Positions 35,917 to 45,911 of a stretch of DNA of 64,000 nucleotides are shown here, piece after piece. A program made the translations under genes and the position numbers. Numbering within the stretch: the first letter of the stretch is position 1; every line of letters begins with the position of its first letter. Below the pieces are notes generated by a model that was given only the letters and a program-made list of their open reading frames with translations, ran no database searches and was not told the DNA's origin. Source of the DNA: Deltaproteobacteria bacterium (GTDB lineage: Bacteria; Desulfobacterota; WTBG01; CAIYCZ01; CAIRTM01); assembly GCA_024276465.1 (NCBI GenBank), contig JAJRXD010000025.1, positions 1-64,000 on the forward strand, in the 5' to 3' direction.

Positions 35917-36041
35917 ACTGTGTCATAATAGAATTGTGGTAGCCGCAAACTTCAGTTTGCGCTTTTAGGCCCATGCAATTTCGATATGTAACGCCCCGCA
36001 GGCGGGACAGCTACCCAACCCATTCATGATTGTGACACAGT
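35917..36041. repeat. MITE-like element with ACTGTGTCA termini beside hflX
   Basis: ACTGTGTCATAAT (35917-35929) and ATTGTGACACAGT (36029-36041) are 13-bp inverted copies with one mismatch. Nested inverted words (GTGGTAGC / GCTACCC; GCAAACTTCAGTTTGC) lie inside. It ends 20 bp from the extended hflX reading frame. The stretch 35462-36060 holds this, the repeat above and no gene. Confidence 0.5.
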
Positions 36042-36060
36042 CGCTCCACCTGTTTCTTCA

Positions 36061-37332
36061 TTAAAACAATCTGCTAAAATATCTTTTGTTAAGGTGGCTG
36101 ATGGTGCAGTCAATATACATGGCATTTTCTTTATAGGCTATGTTTCCAACAATACAATGCTCATACAGATCAGCAAGGCTGTCACATTTGCTGTATGGAA
36201 GCTCAATGGTTTGTTAAAAAAACTGCTCCTGAAAGCATTCTTTAATCCTGATGGCCAAACGATCTTTTGATTCAGGGTCCAGAGAAGATATTACAACTGA
36301 CTGAGGATACCTGCTTTGAAGTATAAGGCGTCCTGTTTCATCTGAAAACAGATCAATCTTATTAAACACTACCAGCTGAGGGACATCTCCGGCTCCGATT
36401 CCATCCAGAACTTCAATTGTGGTTTCCATATGTTTTTCTACTGCATGGTGACTGATGTCAACTACATGGATTAACATATCCGCCTCTTTCACCACATCCA
36501 GAGAAGAATGAAATGAGGCAATCAGTCCATGGGGAAGATTGCTGATAAACCCTACGGTGTCGGAAAGAAGAATTTCAGGCTTGGTAATCCCTTTCAGCAA
36601 CCGGGTGGTTGATTCCAGTGTTGAGAACAATCGATTTTCAACTCTCAGACTGGTTCCGGTAAGCAGGTTCATCAATGTTGATTTTCCAGCATTAGTGTAT
36701 CCCACAAGCACAACATTAAAGTAACTGCGCCTTCTTTTATTTTGAGTCTTTCGTTCACAGGCAATTTTTTTCAGACTTCTCCTGAGCCTGCTGATACGGT
36801 TTCTGACAATTGTCCGGTCAACATTAATCTGCTTTTCACCCATTCCCTTTGTTGCACCTATTCCTCCCCGTTCCCTGTCAAGGTGTGCCCACATACCCAC
36901 AAGACGGGGCAGCATATATTCCAGGCTTGCCAGCTCCACCTGAACCCCGGCTTCTGAAGTCCTGGCATGTTGTGCAAATATTTCGAGGATAACCTGTGTG
37001 CGGTCCCATACCATGCAATTGAGCATATCCTCCAGGTTATAACTCTGCTTGGGAGAAAGGTCATGATCAAAAAGAATAATCTCAACTGAATTCCCGTCAA
37101 TCTGATCTTTTATCTCTTTAAGCTTACCTTTTCCCATATAGGTTCTGGGGTCCGGCGAATTACGGGACTGAATGAATTTCCCAACTACTTCATGCCAAAG
37201 AGTCTTTGCCAGTGCAGCAAGTTCATTAAGAGACTCTTCAGTATGCATCACGTCAGTCGGTTTAAGATTGACAGCAGCTAAAAAAACTTTCGTTTTTGTT
37301 AATGTTTTATCATGCTTAGTGAAATTTTTCAA
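36061..37332 (-). pseudogene. hflX: GTPase HflX interrupted by an in-frame TAA
   Basis: The first 372 residues contain the HflX N-terminal domain (TYMGKGKLKEI; LFDHDLSPKQ), a helical linker (GIGATKGMGEKQINVDR) and the GTPase domain with G1 GYTNAGKS, G3 DTVGF and G4 NKID. TAA at 36214-36216 stops the frame. The same frame then continues for 50 residues (QTIELPYSKCDSLADLYEH ... HLNKRYFSRLF) to TAA at 36061, and that part matches the usual HflX C-terminal domain. HflX splits and rescues stalled ribosomes. A truncated but possibly active 372-aa protein would be made. It is the last gene of the minus-strand run from 43.8 kb. Confidence 0.85.
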
Positions 37333-37351
37333 ATTAACCTCTTTTATCTGT

Positions 37352-38287
37352 TCACAAAGGTCTTGACCTGATGTCTGAATGGGCGACAGACTGTTTTCTG
37401 TTTGTAAAGTTCAGCAGGATAAGAGAGGCAGCTATTATGAGCATACCTGCAACAGGAACCAGCTCAGGCTTCTCTTCCGGCAGTACAGCCCAGCTTAGTA
37501 TTGCACCGCAAACAGGGATAATGAATTTCCACAGGTTCAGATCTGAAACTTTTACCTCCGGGCGTTTGAGCAGGATAAACCAGATTGAGAATGCTGCAGC
37601 AGAGAGGAAGCTCAGCCATAGAAGTGCCATGTAATATTCCGGCGGATTCAGCTGCATGGAAAAACCTTCAACAGGCAGTGAGACGAGAAAGAGGCACAGT
37701 CCCCCGGTCATGAGCTGGGCTGAATTCAATACAAGGGGCGATATCTGTGCATTATGTTTCATAACGATTATATTGCCAATACCGGAAGAAATATTTGCCA
37801 GGATTAAAAGAAATATCCCCAGCAGTTCCCTGTTGCCGGCTGTGCTGTATTCAAAACGATTAAGGCTGATCAGGATAACCCCTAAAATACCTAAAAAAAT
37901 GCTCAAAAACTTTGACAAACCAAGCTTATCATCTTTTACGCTGCAATGGGCGAGCAGTGCTGAAAACAGTGGTGCGGACCCTATCACAATAGCACCCAGC
38001 GCACCCGGTACCATGCTGAGCCCTGTATAAAACAGGGCGTAAAGCAGAAAGGTCTGGAAGAAGCTTATCATGAGTATTTTGTCTGAATTTTTTTTTATGA
38101 GAGCAGGAAGTTTCATGGGAGAACCGCAAAAAGGCATTATTAACAGGCCGGCAAAAAAGAAACGGAGTCCTGCAAACTGCAGGGGGGTGGTATATTTCAG
38201 GCCTATTTTGATCCCGACAAATGCCGAAGACCATAGCAGGCAGGCAATAACAGCTAAAAACGGAGTGTCAAGAAGTTTGTTTTTCAT
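37352..38287 (-). CDS. EamA/DMT family transporter
   Basis: 311 residues from ATG 38287 (an earlier in-frame ATG at 38353 overlaps the ABC-F gene). Ten predicted helices in two EamA repeats: ACLLWSSAFVGIKIGLKY and GAIVIGSAPLFSALLAH in the first, NIIVMKHNAQISPLVLNSAQLMTG opening the second. These carry amino acids, purines or other metabolites outward. Substrate is not deducible. It lies 16 bp after the ABC-F gene and 19 bp before hflX in one run. Confidence 0.87.
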   Translation of the reverse strand: MKNKLLDTPFLAVIACLLWSSAFVGIKIGLKYTTPLQFAGLRFFFAGLLIMPFCGSPMKLPALIKKNSDKILMISFFQTFLLYALFYTGLSMVPGALGAIVIGSAPLFSALLAHCSVKDDKLGLSKFLSIFLGILGVILISLNRFEYSTAGNRELLGIFLLILANISSGIGNIIVMKHNAQISPLVLNSAQLMTGGLCLFLVSLPVEGFSMQLNPPEYYMALLWLSFLSAAAFSIWFILLKRPEVKVSDLNLWKFIIPVCGAILSWAVLPEEKPELVPVAGMLIIAASLILLNFTNRKQSVAHSDIRSRPL

Positions 38288-38303
38288 GTTAAAATTAATA
38301 GTA

Positions 38304-40160
38304 TTATTCAAGCTCTTCCAGTTTCTTTTCAAATATGGCTTTCTGCGCATCAAACCTGCTGGTAGTCTCCTCTAACTCATCAAAAAGCCGGTCAATTACT
38401 GTCTGGCAGTTATGCATGGTTTGTGAGAGCTCTGCTATGCGTGGCCCGTCTTTGGACTGTGAAGCTGACTGCATCAGGTCAATGCTCTGGTTTAATCTCT
38501 TTTCGTTAAGATCGATCATGTTTTCCAGGTTGCTGATGCTTTTTTCAAGGGGGCTTAAAACTTTTCCCCGCTCAGTGATAATCTCGGACCGCCTGCGGCG
38601 CAGCTCTTTTTTTGTCAGCCTTTCCCCGGGCTTTTCTGCGCCTGGAGTTTTTCTGACCCGCTTGAGAGGAGCATCCTTGTCCCCCCAGCCCCCATTGTCT
38701 AAAAACCTGTGATAGGTTCCCTCGAACAGATACGGGTACTGGTACTGGAACACAATCAGCCTCTGGGCCAGGGCGTGGAGAAACATTTCATTGTGAGTAA
38801 CCATAACGACCGCACCTTCAAAACTGTCAATTGCAGCCAGCATGGCATCGCATGACTCCATGTCAAGGTGATTTGTCGGCTCATCCAGCAGCAGCAGGTT
38901 TGCCGGAGTTACAAGAAGCTTGGCTATCATTACCCTGCTCTTTTCGCCTCCTGAAATGACGCTGATCTTTTTTAATGCATTGTCACCCTCAAACATCATT
39001 GCTCCGCAGACGTCACGGGCTAACTGACTGTCAACGTGATCGCAGGAATACAGGATCTCTTCTTCTACTGTTCGCGAGTCCACCAGGCTTGCAATGTTGG
39101 TTTGCTCGAAGAGCCCTTTTTTTACATTAGGGTTGTATGTGATGCTGCCTTTTTGAGGTTTCAGCACCCCTGCAAGAAGCTTCAGCAGGGTGGTTTTTCC
39201 CTTGCCGTTCTGGCCGACAATACAGATCCGGTCGCCCTTTGCTATGGAGAAGGAAAAATCCCTGATAAGCAGCAGCTCCTGGTCGTATGAAAAGCTGATA
39301 TCACTGATGGTTGCAAGATATTTTGCAGAGAAGGAAGTGTTTTGAAATGAAAAATCAAGGGCCTTGATTTTTTCAAGCTTTTCCTGCTTTTCCTGTTTCT
39401 CAAGTGTTTTGACCCGGGACTGCACCATATTGGCAAGGCGTGCCTTGGCCCTGAACCGTGTTATAAACAGCTCGATGTCCTTTCGCCGTCTCTCATCATT
39501 GATTCGCGTTTTTTCATATATTTCCTCGTCCTGGAGAATCTGTGCATAGTAGTTCGAGGTGTTGCCTGAAATTTTTCGGATTTTCCTGCGGTGTATACCA
39601 ATGGTATGGGTGACAATTTTGTCCATAAAACTGCGGTCATGGGTAATGAGTATCAGCTCGTGAGGCCAGGCAAGCAGAAAGCGTTCGATCCAGCGTATAG
39701 AGGTAATGTCAAGATAATTGGTTGGTTCGTCCAGAAGCAGCATGTCAGGCTCGGAGACCAGAACTTTGGCAAGGTTCAGCCGTACCTGGAAACCACCTGA
39801 AAATTCTTCCGGATGGCGCTGCATGTCCTGGGAAGAAAAGCCTAATCCGTCAAGGATTTTTTCAACTTTCCAGTGGTTGAGCTGTTCTTCTTCCGGCAGT
39901 CCTTTCAGGCCCTCCTTTAAAACCGTCTCCTCTGTAAAATCAAGGTGCTGGCGGACATAACCGATGCGGTAGCCACGCGGAAAAGTTATGGTGCCTGAGT
40001 CCGGGTGCTCATCTCCTGTTATTATTCGAAAAAGAGTGGTCTTCCCGTGGCCGTTGCGGCCCACAAGCCCTACCCTCTCACCCTGATTAACCCTGAAGCT
40101 GATACCCTCAAACAGGGTCTGACTTGCAAAACTTTTTGAAATATTTTCAACACTGATCAT
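38304..40160 (-). CDS. ABC-F type ATPase (ribosome-associated)
   Basis: 618 residues with two ABC domains and no membrane part. Walker A motifs are GRNGHGKTT (~35-43) and GQNGKGKTT (~315), with signatures FSGGFQ and ISGGEK, each followed by LLLDEPTNYLD / LLLDEPTNHLD. The inter-domain linker (~190-275) is rich in charged residues, and the C-terminal ~100 residues form a coiled coil (ELRRRRSEIITERG). ABC-F proteins of the Uup/YheS/EttA kind act at the ribosome E site. The exact subgroup needs a tree. Confidence 0.92.
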   Translation of the reverse strand: MISVENISKSFASQTLFEGISFRVNQGERVGLVGRNGHGKTTLFRIITGDEHPDSGTITFPRGYRIGYVRQHLDFTEETVLKEGLKGLPEEEQLNHWKVEKILDGLGFSSQDMQRHPEEFSGGFQVRLNLAKVLVSEPDMLLLDEPTNYLDITSIRWIERFLLAWPHELILITHDRSFMDKIVTHTIGIHRRKIRKISGNTSNYYAQILQDEEIYEKTRINDERRRKDIELFITRFRAKARLANMVQSRVKTLEKQEKQEKLEKIKALDFSFQNTSFSAKYLATISDISFSYDQELLLIRDFSFSIAKGDRICIVGQNGKGKTTLLKLLAGVLKPQKGSITYNPNVKKGLFEQTNIASLVDSRTVEEEILYSCDHVDSQLARDVCGAMMFEGDNALKKISVISGGEKSRVMIAKLLVTPANLLLLDEPTNHLDMESCDAMLAAIDSFEGAVVMVTHNEMFLHALAQRLIVFQYQYPYLFEGTYHRFLDNGGWGDKDAPLKRVRKTPGAEKPGERLTKKELRRRRSEIITERGKVLSPLEKSISNLENMIDLNEKRLNQSIDLMQSASQSKDGPRIAELSQTMHNCQTVIDRLFDELEETTSRFDAQKAIFEKKLEELE

Positions 40161-40196
40161 CTGAATATTAAAATGAAAACCGTAACAGAGCAGGAT

Positions 40197-41201
40197 TTAC
40201 CTGTCTGTCTGCTGGTTCAGCATCTGTTCGCAGGCATGAAGCACTTTTTTTACTTCCAGTCTTTTCATGCAGTTACTGTGTTTGCAGGGTTTTAAATAGC
40301 ATGGCACGCACGCCATTTCATCCTCTCTCACAACAATGCTTGTCTGGTTTTGCGGACCCACGTAAAAGGGATCAGTTGGACCAAAAAGGCCTACAACCGG
40401 AATATCTACAGAGGAAGCAAGATGCATTACACCAGAATCAATACCAACAAACAGCGCAGCGTCCTTTATGACTGAACAGAGGCTTTTCAGGCTGAGTCTG
40501 CCGGTTAAATTAATAATATTTATGCTATCACAGGTTTCCTCTGCAGTCCTTATTATTTTGCTGTTATGCTGTATGTTTTCTTTACTGCCAACAAGGACAG
40601 GGGTTAAGCCATAATTTTTATTCAGTAAAACTGTTAATTCAGCAAATTTTTCATGATCCCAGGTTTTTGAAAGTCTCCTGAGTGATGCACCAGGGGAAAT
40701 GATGACAAATTTTTCCGGAAGGTTAGGGTTGTCCGGGGTGCTGCTGACATTAATGAGTCCGACATAATCACTTGCTGTGACTGTTATATTTAAACGATTC
40801 AGCAGTTTTATGTTGTTATACAAGCTGTTATGGCCTTCAATGTTTTCTTTTATGTCAAGACAGATGTCCCATGGAAAATTAGAAAAACCGGCTTTTATTC
40901 CTGCTCTGCTCAATGAAGTTAAAAAAAGGCACTCTTCAGATCTTGCAAGGGATATTATCAGGTCATAGCTGTTACTGCGTATTTTTTGCAGAAGCCCGTA
41001 TTTGGCTTTAAGACCGCTCTGTCTGAGCATTATCCTGTCCACAAAGGGTGAACCTGAAAGCAGTTCCTGCAAATAAGGTTTTACAACTGAATGTATGGAT
41101 GCATGGGGAAAGCTGTCCCGCAATGTCTTTAAAAGCGGGAGAGAAAAAACCATGTCCCCAATCTGGTTCAGGTGAAGTACACATATTTTTTTCAAGTTCA
41201 T
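40197..41201 (-). CDS. Glycosyltransferase family 9 (heptosyltransferase-like)
   Basis: 334 residues: GT-B fold of the ADP-heptose:LPS heptosyltransferase family. Motifs are HLNQIGDMVFSLPLL at the N-terminus (~10-24), ISPGASLRRLSKTWDHEKFAEL (~165-187) and the donor-site GIDSGVMHLASSVDIPVVGLFGP (~252-275). A C-terminal cysteine-rich stretch (CVPCYLKPCKHSNC) is common in this family. It builds the LPS inner core, so the cell has an outer membrane. Next to the prenyl synthase gene with a 12-bp gap. Confidence 0.88.
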   Translation of the reverse strand: MNLKKICVLHLNQIGDMVFSLPLLKTLRDSFPHASIHSVVKPYLQELLSGSPFVDRIMLRQSGLKAKYGLLQKIRSNSYDLIISLARSEECLFLTSLSRAGIKAGFSNFPWDICLDIKENIEGHNSLYNNIKLLNRLNITVTASDYVGLINVSSTPDNPNLPEKFVIISPGASLRRLSKTWDHEKFAELTVLLNKNYGLTPVLVGSKENIQHNSKIIRTAEETCDSINIINLTGRLSLKSLCSVIKDAALFVGIDSGVMHLASSVDIPVVGLFGPTDPFYVGPQNQTSIVVREDEMACVPCYLKPCKHSNCMKRLEVKKVLHACEQMLNQQTDR

Positions 41202-41213
41202 GTCTGAGCCTGC

Positions 41214-42137
41214 TTAATTTTTTCTGTCAATAATATAGCGTGCAATATGTCGCAGGGGATCAGCTTTATTATCAAACACCTCAAGAGATTCAATCGCTGA
41301 CTCGACCAGGTCGGCTTGAATTTTTTTAGATTTGTTCAGACCGACTACAGAGGGGTAGGTGATTTTCTTTTTTTGCCTGTCTGCCCCTGCCTTTTTGCCT
41401 AACATGCTGCTGTTGCCCTCAATGTCCAGAATATCATCAGAAATCTGAAATGCCAGCCCTGTTTTTTTGCCATAGGAAGTGACGGCCATTATCTGTGTTT
41501 CATCGCCGTTGCCAAGTATTGCCCCTGAAATAACAGAGGCGGCAATCAATGCCCCTGTCTTACGGGTATGTATGAACTCGACAGTGGAAAGCCCAACAGT
41601 TTTACCTTCTGATTGAATGTCAACAGCCTGTCCGCCAACCATTCCCTGATATCCGGCAGCACGGGCAATCAGACCTGTTACTTCAAGAACGTTTTCCGGG
41701 GATATGCGTGGAGATAATCCTGCAGTTGTTATAAGGGCAAAGGCATCAATCATCAGCCCGTCACCTGCCAGCAGGGCCAGCCCTTCCCCGAACACCCTGT
41801 GGTTTGAGGGTTTTCCCCTTCTTGTGTCATCATCATCCATTACCGGAAGGTCATCATGGATCAGTGAAAACGTATGTATTAATTCAAGAGCGCAGGCTAC
41901 CGGAACCACATCAGCCCCGTTCCCGCCTACAGCCTCAGCCCCTGCCATGCAGAGAACCGGTCTTAGCCTTTTACCCCCGGCAAACAGGCTGTACTGCAGT
42001 GCCTTTATGATGTCGGACAGCAGGCCGACAGGTTCGGGAAAATGAGATTGAAGTGCCCTGTCAATAACTGTCTTTTTTTTACTGAGGTAGTTTTTTAAAT
42101 CCAAAATATGCCCCTGCTTTCTATTCTTTTGCTGCAT
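41214..42137 (-). CDS. ispA: Polyprenyl (farnesyl-type) diphosphate synthase
   Basis: 307 residues: all-helical trans-prenyltransferase with both aspartate-rich motifs, LIHDDLPVMDDDD with RRGKPSNH (residues ~87-105) and FQISDDILDIEG (~238-249), plus GGKRLRPVLC near residue 54. It condenses isopentenyl diphosphate to C15 (or C20) chains, the precursor for menaquinone, undecaprenol and similar lipids. Chain length is judged C15-C20 from family resemblance only. No xse/dxs genes are adjacent, unlike the common ispA cluster. Confidence 0.9.
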   Translation of the reverse strand: MQQKNRKQGHILDLKNYLSKKKTVIDRALQSHFPEPVGLLSDIIKALQYSLFAGGKRLRPVLCMAGAEAVGGNGADVVPVACALELIHTFSLIHDDLPVMDDDDTRRGKPSNHRVFGEGLALLAGDGLMIDAFALITTAGLSPRISPENVLEVTGLIARAAGYQGMVGGQAVDIQSEGKTVGLSTVEFIHTRKTGALIAASVISGAILGNGDETQIMAVTSYGKKTGLAFQISDDILDIEGNSSMLGKKAGADRQKKKITYPSVVGLNKSKKIQADLVESAIESLEVFDNKADPLRHIARYIIDRKN

Positions 42138-42182
42138 TTTAAAAGAAGCTGTGTGATGTTTTTGTCAAACTTTAAGGGGGTG

Positions 42183-43760
42183 TTACGGATAAATGACTAA
42201 TGTTTTGACAATTGATTTCGTTATCTGATTAAACAACCTGTGCACCTTTAATGTTCTCCAGTTCCTGCAGACTACCTCAATAACAATCAGTTTTCCAGAG
42301 GACTCAACAGCATACAATTGAACTTTTGCAGCCCTGTTTTTTTTTGTTCCAGACAGCAGAATTTCGTATCCCCTGCCCCCTCCCAAATCAATAAGCCTGT
42401 AATGATCAATTTCCAGATCAGAAAGACCGCTTCTGCCTTCCTGAATGTCCATAATTTTTTCAAACATTTTATTTTCGGGGATCCATCTGCTGTCCTGCTT
42501 TCGGGCGATAATGGAAATATTTATGTTTGGAGGATAATCAATGGATATTTTAGTCTGGCCTTTGACAGAGCTGTCAGCCACAGCATGTTCTCCGGGCAGG
42601 TTTAAAGAAAAGCAGCCATTGGGATCATTATAAAAACCGGTTTTGTCAGCAGATTTATTTTTTGTTTCAGTGAAAGGTTTTTTTTTCAGCTCAGACGAGG
42701 GTTTGTCCCCTGTCTCTGTGGAGGAGTTGACTGCTGGTTTGAAAGCAGGTTCTTTTTTCTTTTTAGCAGCAGAGGTTTTTACAGGACGGCTTTTAAGGCC
42801 GGGTTTTTCTGATACCTGCTTTCCTGTTAAAGGGGCTGATTTTTCTCTGCCATATTGCATCACAAGGAAAGCAGCTGCTGAAATGATAATTATAACTGCA
42901 GCTGCTCCCCAGATAAAAAAACGGCGGAAAAAAAAAGACCTTGAAGGTCTTTCGGGTTTATGGTCTGCAATGATTTTTTCACTGTTTTCTGAATCACTGC
43001 TTTTTGTTTCAACAGTTTCCCGCAGGGTCTTTTTAACAGGTTTTTCAACTGCTGCTTCTTTGCCTTTTTCAACAAGCCCGGATGACATTAAGGAATACAA
43101 AACCTTATAAACCGAAAACTCATCATATCCGCTGTCATAGATCACCTGCTTGATGGTCCGTTTCCCGTCAATCAGAGAAATGACAGGTTTTTCATCTGCA
43201 TTGAGTTCAAACCCCTCCTGTTTCTGTGCTCTGGCAGATAATTTGAGGACATGGTTGTATCCTGGGACCTGTTTTTTTAAAACCGAGATTTCATCAACAC
43301 GCCTGGAAGCCTCCAGGATGATCCCCATGGTATCCATGGGAGTAAATATCTGTCCCCCAGGATTTACTGTTGTGTCCGTATACTCAAATTCACCTTTTTC
43401 CCAGAGAAACAGGCTGTATAAAATCTGTTCTACCTGCTGGTGGATAAATTTCTCCAGATCATCAATTGAGATATATCCCCTGTCTACCAGGACTTTACCA
43501 AGTTTCTGCTGCTTTTCACGGGAAATTCTCAAACACTCTTCTATCTTTTCTGTGCTGACTTCCCCCTCACTCTTTAAAAGGTATCCCAGGCGCTCTTCTT
43601 TATTTGAACTTGATGCAGAAACAATTGTGCCGTCTTTAAAATAAACAACAACTTTATCATCGTCACCGGACACCTGCAGGGTGCCTGTTTTTTTGTCATT
43701 GCTCAAAAGCTGTAATAAACTGGAAAGATAAAAACTGTCAATATTGCCTCGAAGTGGCAT
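42183..43760 (-). CDS. DUF4388 (PATAN-like) protein with membrane anchor
   Basis: 525 residues. The N-terminal DUF4388 domain (~1-125: MPLRGNIDSFYLSSLLQLL, then GTLQVSG) is a regulatory module common in Desulfobacterota and Myxococcota. It is followed by a GSPII_E-N-like helical stretch (LGKVLVDRGYISIDDLEKF, ~95-115). A winged-helix-like part (~185-225), a charged linker, one membrane helix (~277-300), a low-complexity Lys/Ser/Pro region and a C-terminal ~140-residue domain (FYNDPNGCFSLNLPGEH) follow, presumably outside the membrane. Function unknown; possibly a motility/polarity or gliding regulator as inferred for other DUF4388 proteins. Confidence 0.72.
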   Translation of the reverse strand: MPLRGNIDSFYLSSLLQLLSNDKKTGTLQVSGDDDKVVVYFKDGTIVSASSSNKEERLGYLLKSEGEVSTEKIEECLRISREKQQKLGKVLVDRGYISIDDLEKFIHQQVEQILYSLFLWEKGEFEYTDTTVNPGGQIFTPMDTMGIILEASRRVDEISVLKKQVPGYNHVLKLSARAQKQEGFELNADEKPVISLIDGKRTIKQVIYDSGYDEFSVYKVLYSLMSSGLVEKGKEAAVEKPVKKTLRETVETKSSDSENSEKIIADHKPERPSRSFFFRRFFIWGAAAVIIIISAAAFLVMQYGREKSAPLTGKQVSEKPGLKSRPVKTSAAKKKKEPAFKPAVNSSTETGDKPSSELKKKPFTETKNKSADKTGFYNDPNGCFSLNLPGEHAVADSSVKGQTKISIDYPPNINISIIARKQDSRWIPENKMFEKIMDIQEGRSGLSDLEIDHYRLIDLGGGRGYEILLSGTKKNRAAKVQLYAVESSGKLIVIEVVCRNWRTLKVHRLFNQITKSIVKTLVIYP

Positions 43761-44149
43761 GATTCATCCGTTGGTAAAATCCATCAAAATATTCACTTAA
43801 TGCGATAGAGCAGTCTACCATACAGATTGTGAGAGTGCAATTAGCATGTGCAGCAGGCTGGGTTTTGTTAGGTTCTGCCCGTGATACAAAGCCTTACATG
43901 CTCCCCAGTTTCCTGAACTTTTTTCGCCATGAAACTGGTGGTGAGAGACACATGTTGTCTTCCCGGACAAAAGCACAAATCTCAGACAAAGAATTTTTAC
44001 CACAAGTATCAGGACTTGTCTGTCGACAACCAAAAGTCATTTTTTCAGTATCTTTATGGTGCAGGGGGAGATCATGATTTTTATTCATTATACCACTTGC
44101 TTGATTATTTTTAATTTTAAACCTCCAAACCAAAAGTAAAAAAGTTATG
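43761..44149. other. Gene-free 389-bp gap
   Basis: Short frames on both strands are unsupported by ribosome sites or recognisable sequence. It separates the DUF4388 gene start from the 3' end of the PAS-LuxR gene. I see no clear promoter, hairpin or repeat in it. Confidence 0.4.
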
Positions 44150-45511
44150 TTATTGTAAAGACATGAGAAATGATGCCAGGTTTGTTTTTTCCCTGTTTAA
44201 GCCAAGTTTTTTTCTAATGTTCTCCCTGTAAAAATCTATGGTTCTTTTCGACAAACCCATGATCTCTGCTATCTCTTTTGTCCTTTTACCCTGTTTTATA
44301 AAATTTGCTACCTTTATCTCTGTGGGGGTGAGATTGATCAGCCTTCTGGACAGTTTCTGCAAGAATGGTGACAAAATATCGCTGAGATTTGATTCAAGTA
44401 TATTCGTATAGCTTAGCTGCCTTGAATTTAAATTTGTATCTTTTATTTTCTCTATATATGGCGTAACCAGTTCAGTTACATTCACTAAAATTTTTTCTCC
44501 CACATCCTCTACATCTTCACTCCTTCTGTCCAGCATTATTCTCAACGCTGTGTTTAATTCTTTAAGGCTTTCGGTCTTAGTCTTTAATTCATTTTTGCTA
44601 TGCTCTAATTGTTTGTTGGTTTTTAACAGTTCAGCAGTACGTTTTTTAACGTGTTTTTCAAGCCCCTCTTTTGCCTCTCTGAGTTCTTCCTCTCTTTTTT
44701 TTCTTCTTGTAATGTCCCTGATTACTATTAATCCCCCGGATTCATTCCCATCCTTGTCCATAGTAAGTGTGATCTGAGTTTCCACTGGATAAGTGCTGCT
44801 GTTTTTTCTCTGCCACAGGGACTCATACTGGTAAACTATCCCATGTTTACGCACAATAGAACGCGATGTGGCAGTTCTCCTGCTGTTTTCATGAGGGCAA
44901 TAAACCAGTTCTGAAGCATGCTTACCCATCAGTTCTTTCCCGGAATACCCTGTAATATCCTTCACGGAGGTGTTTGTTTTTGTTATATAGCCCATTGAAT
45001 CAGTAGCAATGATACCGTCTGCACTTGTGTCAAATATTTTTTCTAAATATTCTTTTGTTTTTTGTAATTCCTCTTCTGCCTGCTTGCGTTTTGTGATATC
45101 ACGTATAATTGCTATATAAAAAGGTTCTGGCTTCAGTCTTACTGATGAATGTGAAATCTCAACAGGAAATGCTGTGCCATCCTTTTTAAGTCCAACGTAT
45201 TCAGAAGTTGTTTCCATTACATGTGAGATGCCTTTTTCAAGAAATTTATCTCTGTTGTTTTCTTCAGGCCGCCGTGTTGATTGCGGCATCAGGATCAGGG
45301 TGGACTTTCCAGTCAACTCCTCTTTTCTGTAACCAAAGAGTTTTTGAGCTGTTTTGTTGCAATAGACAATTTTCCTTTTGCTGTTTGCTATAATAATCGC
45401 ATCCGGCGTTGAATCAGCAATGGATTGAAATGTTGTTTCAGTCTCCCAAAAGTCGGGATCGTTTTTTTGCCCGGGTTCAACCTGCTCTTTTACCCTGTTG
45501 TTATCATGCAT
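44150..45511 (-). CDS. PAS-domain regulator with LuxR-type DNA-binding domain
   Basis: 453 residues: two PAS domains with PAC tails (~20-145, ~147-275), a long coiled coil (~275-325), an unassigned helical stretch, then a LuxR/GerE helix-turn-helix (~385-445: LTPTEIKVANFIKQGKRTK, IAEIMGLSKRTIDFYRENIR). There is no kinase or receiver domain, so it senses a signal through PAS and acts directly on DNA as a one-component regulator. This architecture is abundant in Desulfobacterota. Its targets are unknown; it stands alone. Confidence 0.88.
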   Translation of the reverse strand: MHDNNRVKEQVEPGQKNDPDFWETETTFQSIADSTPDAIIIANSKRKIVYCNKTAQKLFGYRKEELTGKSTLILMPQSTRRPEENNRDKFLEKGISHVMETTSEYVGLKKDGTAFPVEISHSSVRLKPEPFYIAIIRDITKRKQAEEELQKTKEYLEKIFDTSADGIIATDSMGYITKTNTSVKDITGYSGKELMGKHASELVYCPHENSRRTATSRSIVRKHGIVYQYESLWQRKNSSTYPVETQITLTMDKDGNESGGLIVIRDITRRKKREEELREAKEGLEKHVKKRTAELLKTNKQLEHSKNELKTKTESLKELNTALRIMLDRRSEDVEDVGEKILVNVTELVTPYIEKIKDTNLNSRQLSYTNILESNLSDILSPFLQKLSRRLINLTPTEIKVANFIKQGKRTKEIAEIMGLSKRTIDFYRENIRKKLGLNREKTNLASFLMSLQ

Positions 45512-45573
45512 TTTTCATGTCCCCTGTAATAACAACTGTTTCACACAAAAACGCTCTATTAGTCTTGATGGCT

Positions 45574-45716
45574 TCGTAAAAAGTCCAACTTCGGCGTTGC
45601 GCGGCATCCTTTCCCGACATTAACCGGGATACAGTAAGTACGCCTCATTCCTGGAGGATTTGCGCGCCTTGAATTTGAAGCTTTTTACTTTGCCATCGAA
45701 TTTTCACTTTTTACGA
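45574..45716. repeat. TCGTAAAAAGT inverted-repeat element
   Basis: TCGTAAAAAGT (45574-45584) and its exact complement ACTTTTTACGA (45706-45716) bound 143 bp with no gene, a dispersed repeat type whose decayed copy lies in the cooC-folD gap. The region 45512-46277 otherwise holds only this and the next repeat. Confidence 0.65.
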
Positions 45717-45911
45717 CTTTATCAGTCTTTAATCATACCCTCTTTTTCGTCATAATAAAATAGTTTTAAGTGGAAACAACCGAGTGGAGAACAGAGGAAT
45801 TTAACAACGTACTGCTTTATCTGGATAATATGGACGGGAAGATCTTTAGTAAGAAGTTTTAGAGAACTTTGAATAGTGTTGTGTCAAACCTGTAACGGCG
45901 TAACAAAGATA

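Noticed and set aside
35745-35942. 65-codon frame at 35.8 kb
   Set aside because: It is the translation of the TCATTGCGAGG repeat element, not a gene.
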